7,631 nt of DNA from RGIG5579 sp045531235 (GTDB taxonomy: Bacteria; Bacillota; Clostridia; Oscillospirales; SIG627). The position numbers were made by a program, and so were the translations under genes. The DNA is taken from the NCBI GenBank assembly GCA_045531235.1, contig JAZSDQ010000067.1, forward strand, positions 1 through 7,631. The letters are read 5' to 3'. Below, in pieces: positions 5,355 to 7,631 of the stretch (positions are counted from its first letter, which is position 1; each line of letters starts with the position of its first letter). The notes under the pieces are model-generated. The model was given only the letters and a program-made list of their open reading frames with translations, was not told the DNA's origin and made no database searches.

Positions 5355-6437
5355 ATGCAGATCCTTAAAAGAATTTTACTGATGACTCTGGTTCTTCTTT
5401 TTGTTCTCATTCCCCTGTCTTCTTGCGCAGCTCAGCTGAAGCTTCCCAAGTTGGTAGTGGAGGAGGAAGAAGAAGAGCTTACTTTCGGTGAGAAATTGAG
5501 ACAGTCCATTGAACCGGAGCCTCTTTTCCCCGACGTTTCTCCCTCCGAGGATGAAGAAATGAACATTCTCTTCATCGGAAACAGCTACAGCTACTATTGG
5601 CCCGATGAGCTTGCAAATCTTCTTGGCGCAGCAGGCTATGAAAACGTTTTGGTATGTAACATTTACCACTCCGGCGCTTCTTTTGAAGACCACTGGACCT
5701 GGCACGTAAACAAGGAATCCCCCGAGACCTTCTTTATCAACAGACCCGGCCAGCCCCAGGGCAGATGGGACGACGTGGGATTGGAAGAATGTATTACCTA
5801 TGCAAACTGGGATTACATCTCCTTCCAGCAGACCAACCGCTATGCAGGCGCAACCTATCAGAACAACAGAAGTATTTCCGAGTGGTTGCCCAAGCTCTTT
5901 ACTCACGTATATTCCTATTTCCCCGAGGCTGATTACTACTGGCATCAGTCCTGGGCTCACTCTGCAGGTAAAGATGGCTATAAGGGTGCTTCTACCGTAG
6001 ATAAGATGACCAAGTTCTTCAGTGATTCCGCTAAGAACGTATGTGCAAACTGGGGCTTTACCAATGCTCCCTGCGGCGATGCCTGGGTATTCGTTCGCTA
6101 CGATCCCCTCTTCTACGCTCACTCCGGTGACTTTGCAAACGATAACCCCACCAAGTGCCTTCACACCCGTATTCAGCACTCCGGCACCAGCAAGGGTATG
6201 ATCATCAACTCCGACCTCTCCCATGACGGTGATATCGGTGGCGGTCAGTATCTGAACGCTTGCGTATGGTTTGAAACCATTACCAAGAAGAGCGTTGTCG
6301 GCAACTCTTTTGTTCCCGTATACGTTCACGAGGAAAGCGATACTTCCTACACCTTTACCGCCGAGCAGATCGCAAAGCTTCAGGATGCCGCCCACCGCGC
6401 AGTTCTGGAGTACCACGGTGAAGACTTCTATAAATAA
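5355..6437 (+). CDS. SGNH/GDSL-like lipoprotein (DUF4886-like), surface-anchored
   Basis: A 360-residue predicted lipoprotein. KR at 5-6, a hydrophobic core at 7-20 and the lipobox LSSC with C24 predict signal-peptidase II cleavage and anchoring to the outer face of the membrane. An acidic, proline-containing linker follows (25-68, six Glu at 36-41). The catalytic-like domain starts at M69 with ILFIGNSYSYYW (71-82), an SGNH block I in which GNS replaces GDS and S77 is the likely nucleophile. Further conserved blocks are SGASFEDHW (106-114), WDYISFQQ (152-159), YYWHQSWAH (194-202), PCGDAW (239-244) and LSHDGDIGGGQYLNA (about 288-302). The layout resembles DUF4886 proteins of gut bacteria, thought to be hydrolases or carbohydrate esterases. 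The usual C-terminal DxxH is absent and HDGD (290-293) stands in its place. Many Trp/Tyr residues suggest a carbohydrate ligand (inference). ATG 5355 is preferred over 5307 because of the ribosome site and because it opens the signal peptide. Confidence 0.78.
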   Translation: MQILKRILLMTLVLLFVLIPLSSCAAQLKLPKLVVEEEEEELTFGEKLRQSIEPEPLFPDVSPSEDEEMNILFIGNSYSYYWPDELANLLGAAGYENVLVCNIYHSGASFEDHWTWHVNKESPETFFINRPGQPQGRWDDVGLEECITYANWDYISFQQTNRYAGATYQNNRSISEWLPKLFTHVYSYFPEADYYWHQSWAHSAGKDGYKGASTVDKMTKFFSDSAKNVCANWGFTNAPCGDAWVFVRYDPLFYAHSGDFANDNPTKCLHTRIQHSGTSKGMIINSDLSHDGDIGGGQYLNACVWFETITKKSVVGNSFVPVYVHEESDTSYTFTAEQIAKLQDAAHRAVLEYHGEDFYK

Positions 6438-6444
6438 AAATTTG

Positions 6445-6475
6445 AGAAGGCACCCCACCGGGGGTGTCTTCTTTC
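6445..6475 (+). terminator. Hairpin between the two SGNH genes, weak terminator
   Basis: A 12-bp stem, AGAAGGCACCCC (6445-6456) with GGGGTGTCTTCT (6461-6472) including one G-U pair, closes on an ACCG loop. The following tract is TTCTG rather than a clean T-run. It is probably a partial terminator that lets some transcript through into the second SGNH gene, for which I see no convincing promoter in the remaining gap. Confidence 0.65.
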
Positions 6476-6509
6476 TGTTATCATCTGTGTAAAAAACGGA
6501 GGAAAGCTT

Positions 6510-7406
6510 ATGAAACTTCTTTTGATCGGAAACAGCTACAGCTACTATTGGACGGACGAACTGTATCAAATCCTTGCAGCGGCAGGGGATGAGGATGCTG
6601 TTGTTTGCAATATTTATTATTCCGGATGCTCCTTTGACCGCCACGTGAAGTGGTGGAGAGAGGGAGAAAGCGAATATACGGTAAACATTCACGATAAAAA
6701 CGGAAGAACTTCCATTAAAAAGACTACCTTTGAAACCGGCCTGAATTATGCAAAGTGGGATAAGATCGGCTTCCAGCAGAGCGGCCGCTATATCTACGGT
6801 GGCGGGGAAGCGCTCCACGATAAAATGATCGGCGATTTTCTCCCTGAGCTTTATGAAAAAGTCCGCGCCCGCAACCCTCAGGTGAAAGAGTATTACTGGC
6901 AGCAGAACTGGACCCACGAATTCGGTCAGAAGGGTCACGGCAGAATGAAGACGATGGAAAAGCAGGCAGAGATCAGCGAGATCTACCGCCGCGTCAGCCT
7001 GAAGTATTGCAAAGAATATGGCTTTTTTAACGTGCCCTGCGGCGATGCCTGGCAGGCGATCCGTCACGATCCTATGTTCTATTCCCCCGCTAAGGAGGAG
7101 GAAGAGGAACTCCCCAACAGAACTCTCCACACCAGAATCGCAACGGGCGCTTATAAGGATTACCCCTTTGTTTACAACAACGACCTTTCCCACGACGGTG
7201 ATATCGGCGGAGGACAGTATCTCAACGCCGCCGTATACTTTGAAGTGCTGACCCACAAGAGCGTCGTCGGAAATACGTATATTCCCAGCTATCTTCACGA
7301 AACTGCAGGTATAAGATTCACCTTTACCGAGGAAAGAGTTGCCGCTTTGCAAAAAGCCGCTCACGAAGCAGTTTCTGCTTTCTACGGCGAAGACTGGTAC
7401 AAATAA
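6510..7406 (+). CDS. SGNH/GDSL-like protein (DUF4886-like), cytoplasmic paralogue of the upstream lipoprotein
   Basis: A 298-residue protein that aligns along its full length with the domain of the preceding lipoprotein (from its M69) but starts directly at block I: MKLLLIGNSYSYYW, with S9 as likely nucleophile. No signal peptide, lipobox or membrane segment is visible, so it is predicted to be cytoplasmic. Shared blocks are SGCSFDRH (38-45), WDKIGFQQ (83-90), YYWQQNWTH (128-136), PCGDAW (176-181), LSHDGDIGGGQYLNA (HDGD at 228-231) and the C-terminal GED[FW]YK. An acidic run, EEEEE, falls near 205-209. The start has GGAGGA at 6498-6503 with a 6-base spacer. It lies 72 bases downstream of its paralogue, with a weak terminator between, so partial co-transcription is likely. 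Function is unknown; a hydrolase acting on an imported version of the lipoprotein's product is one inference. Confidence 0.78.
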   Translation: MKLLLIGNSYSYYWTDELYQILAAAGDEDAVVCNIYYSGCSFDRHVKWWREGESEYTVNIHDKNGRTSIKKTTFETGLNYAKWDKIGFQQSGRYIYGGGEALHDKMIGDFLPELYEKVRARNPQVKEYYWQQNWTHEFGQKGHGRMKTMEKQAEISEIYRRVSLKYCKEYGFFNVPCGDAWQAIRHDPMFYSPAKEEEEELPNRTLHTRIATGAYKDYPFVYNNDLSHDGDIGGGQYLNAAVYFEVLTHKSVVGNTYIPSYLHETAGIRFTFTEERVAALQKAAHEAVSAFYGEDWYK

Positions 7407-7432
7407 AAAAAGAGCCTTCGGGCTCTTTTTTT
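7405..7432 (+). terminator. Intrinsic terminator after the second SGNH gene
   Basis: Overlapping the stop codon: an A-tract, stem AGAGCC (7411-7416), a stable TTCG tetraloop, GGCTCT (7421-7426), then a T-run. Strong on the plus strand. Confidence 0.92.
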
Positions 7433-7445
7433 GTTGTATACAGAA

Positions 7446-7468
7446 AACCACGCGATAGTCGCGTGGTT
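7446..7468. terminator. 10-bp perfect hairpin, possible minus-strand terminator
   Basis: AACCACGCGA, a TAG loop, TCGCGTGGTT. On the minus strand the second arm runs into TTTTCTG, so it may terminate a transcript arriving from the right. On the plus strand there is no T-tract. It may instead mark the edge of the repeat element that continues to the right end. Confidence 0.5.
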
Positions 7469-7631
7469 CAGTAAAGGTTAACCGATGAGGAAAAATCTGG
7501 GGAAGACAAGAATCGAAACCTAGCAAGAAAGTGGGGGAAGGAATTGCTTCCCTCCGGGAGGGAAGTGTCACCGTAGGTGACGATAGGAGCCCGCGAGAGT
7601 AAAGCTTTTATACAGAGCAAAGCATTTGCGG
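7469..7631. repeat. Non-coding, hairpin-rich repeat element running off the right edge
   Basis: No gene is supported here. Two perfect hairpins lie back to back: CTTCCCTC/GAGGGAAG around CGG (7547-7565) and GTCACC/GGTGAC around GTA (7567-7581). GATAGGAGCCCGCGAGAG follows. The CCGC at 7590-7593 can pair with GCGG at the window's last bases, suggesting a larger stem that closes outside. The join 'hairpin, then GATA-GGA-GCC' also occurs in the 2713-2742 cluster, so both may belong to one family of mosaic palindromic elements. It could alternatively be a structured RNA or the end of a mobile element. Confidence 0.5.

Noticed and set aside
7500..7530. Possible tRNA 3' end on the minus strand (GGTTTCGATTC followed by CCCCA)
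   Set aside because: The T-arm flanks do not pair, and no acceptor, D-arm or anticodon arm can be formed around it.
5376..7571. Very long open frame on the minus strand opposite both SGNH genes (731 codons)
   Set aside because: It lies entirely antisense to two genes with clear ribosome sites, conserved motifs and terminators. Its two halves resemble each other only because the sense genes are paralogues. The lack of stops follows from the sense codon choice.

Overview
The window looks like chromosome from a low-to-mid GC Gram-positive anaerobe of the Clostridia (gut Oscillospirales/Christensenellales type). Supporting signs are strong AAGGAG-type ribosome sites, sigma-A promoters with TATAAT or TAAAAT boxes, A-tract/GC-stem/T-tract terminators directly after stop codons, a lipobox lipoprotein, and a long-clade pyrophosphate-dependent phosphofructokinase. 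The taxonomic placement is inference.

Layout, left to right. (1) Positions 1-66, minus: the first 22 codons of an IS3-type OrfA-like gene that runs off the left edge, behind a perfect 15-bp palindrome (88-124). This mobile element seems to have cut into the terminator of the next gene. (2) 163-1470, minus: an M20-family amidohydrolase of the AbgA (aminobenzoyl-glutamate hydrolase A) type. (3) A divergent intergenic region with one promoter for each side, then 1721-2449, plus: a DUF554 (YdfK/YqgA-like) membrane protein. A possible 44-residue ORF and a bidirectional terminator follow. (4) 2645-2765: a cluster of five short hairpins, four of them introduced by TGATGT. (5) 2786-3262, minus: a YbaK/EbsC-type aminoacyl-tRNA deacylase. 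(6) 3463-5124, plus: PPi-dependent 6-phosphofructokinase with its own promoter and terminator. (7) 5355-6437 and 6510-7406, plus: two tandem paralogous SGNH/GDSL-like proteins resembling DUF4886. The first is a lipoprotein; the second has no export signal. (8) 7441-7631: a second hairpin-rich repeat that runs off the right edge.

Most genes are monocistronic housekeeping or metabolic functions. AbgA salvages or hydrolyses amide-linked substrates, YbaK edits mischarged tRNA, and PPi-PFK runs glycolysis on pyrophosphate. The part most likely to be undescribed is the duplicated SGNH pair. It is a surface-anchored and cytoplasmic version of one enzyme, with conserved Trp/Tyr-rich motifs and an atypical HDGD motif where SGNH enzymes normally carry DxxH. 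Next in interest are the mosaic hairpin repeats and the apparent terminator-targeted insertion at the left edge.
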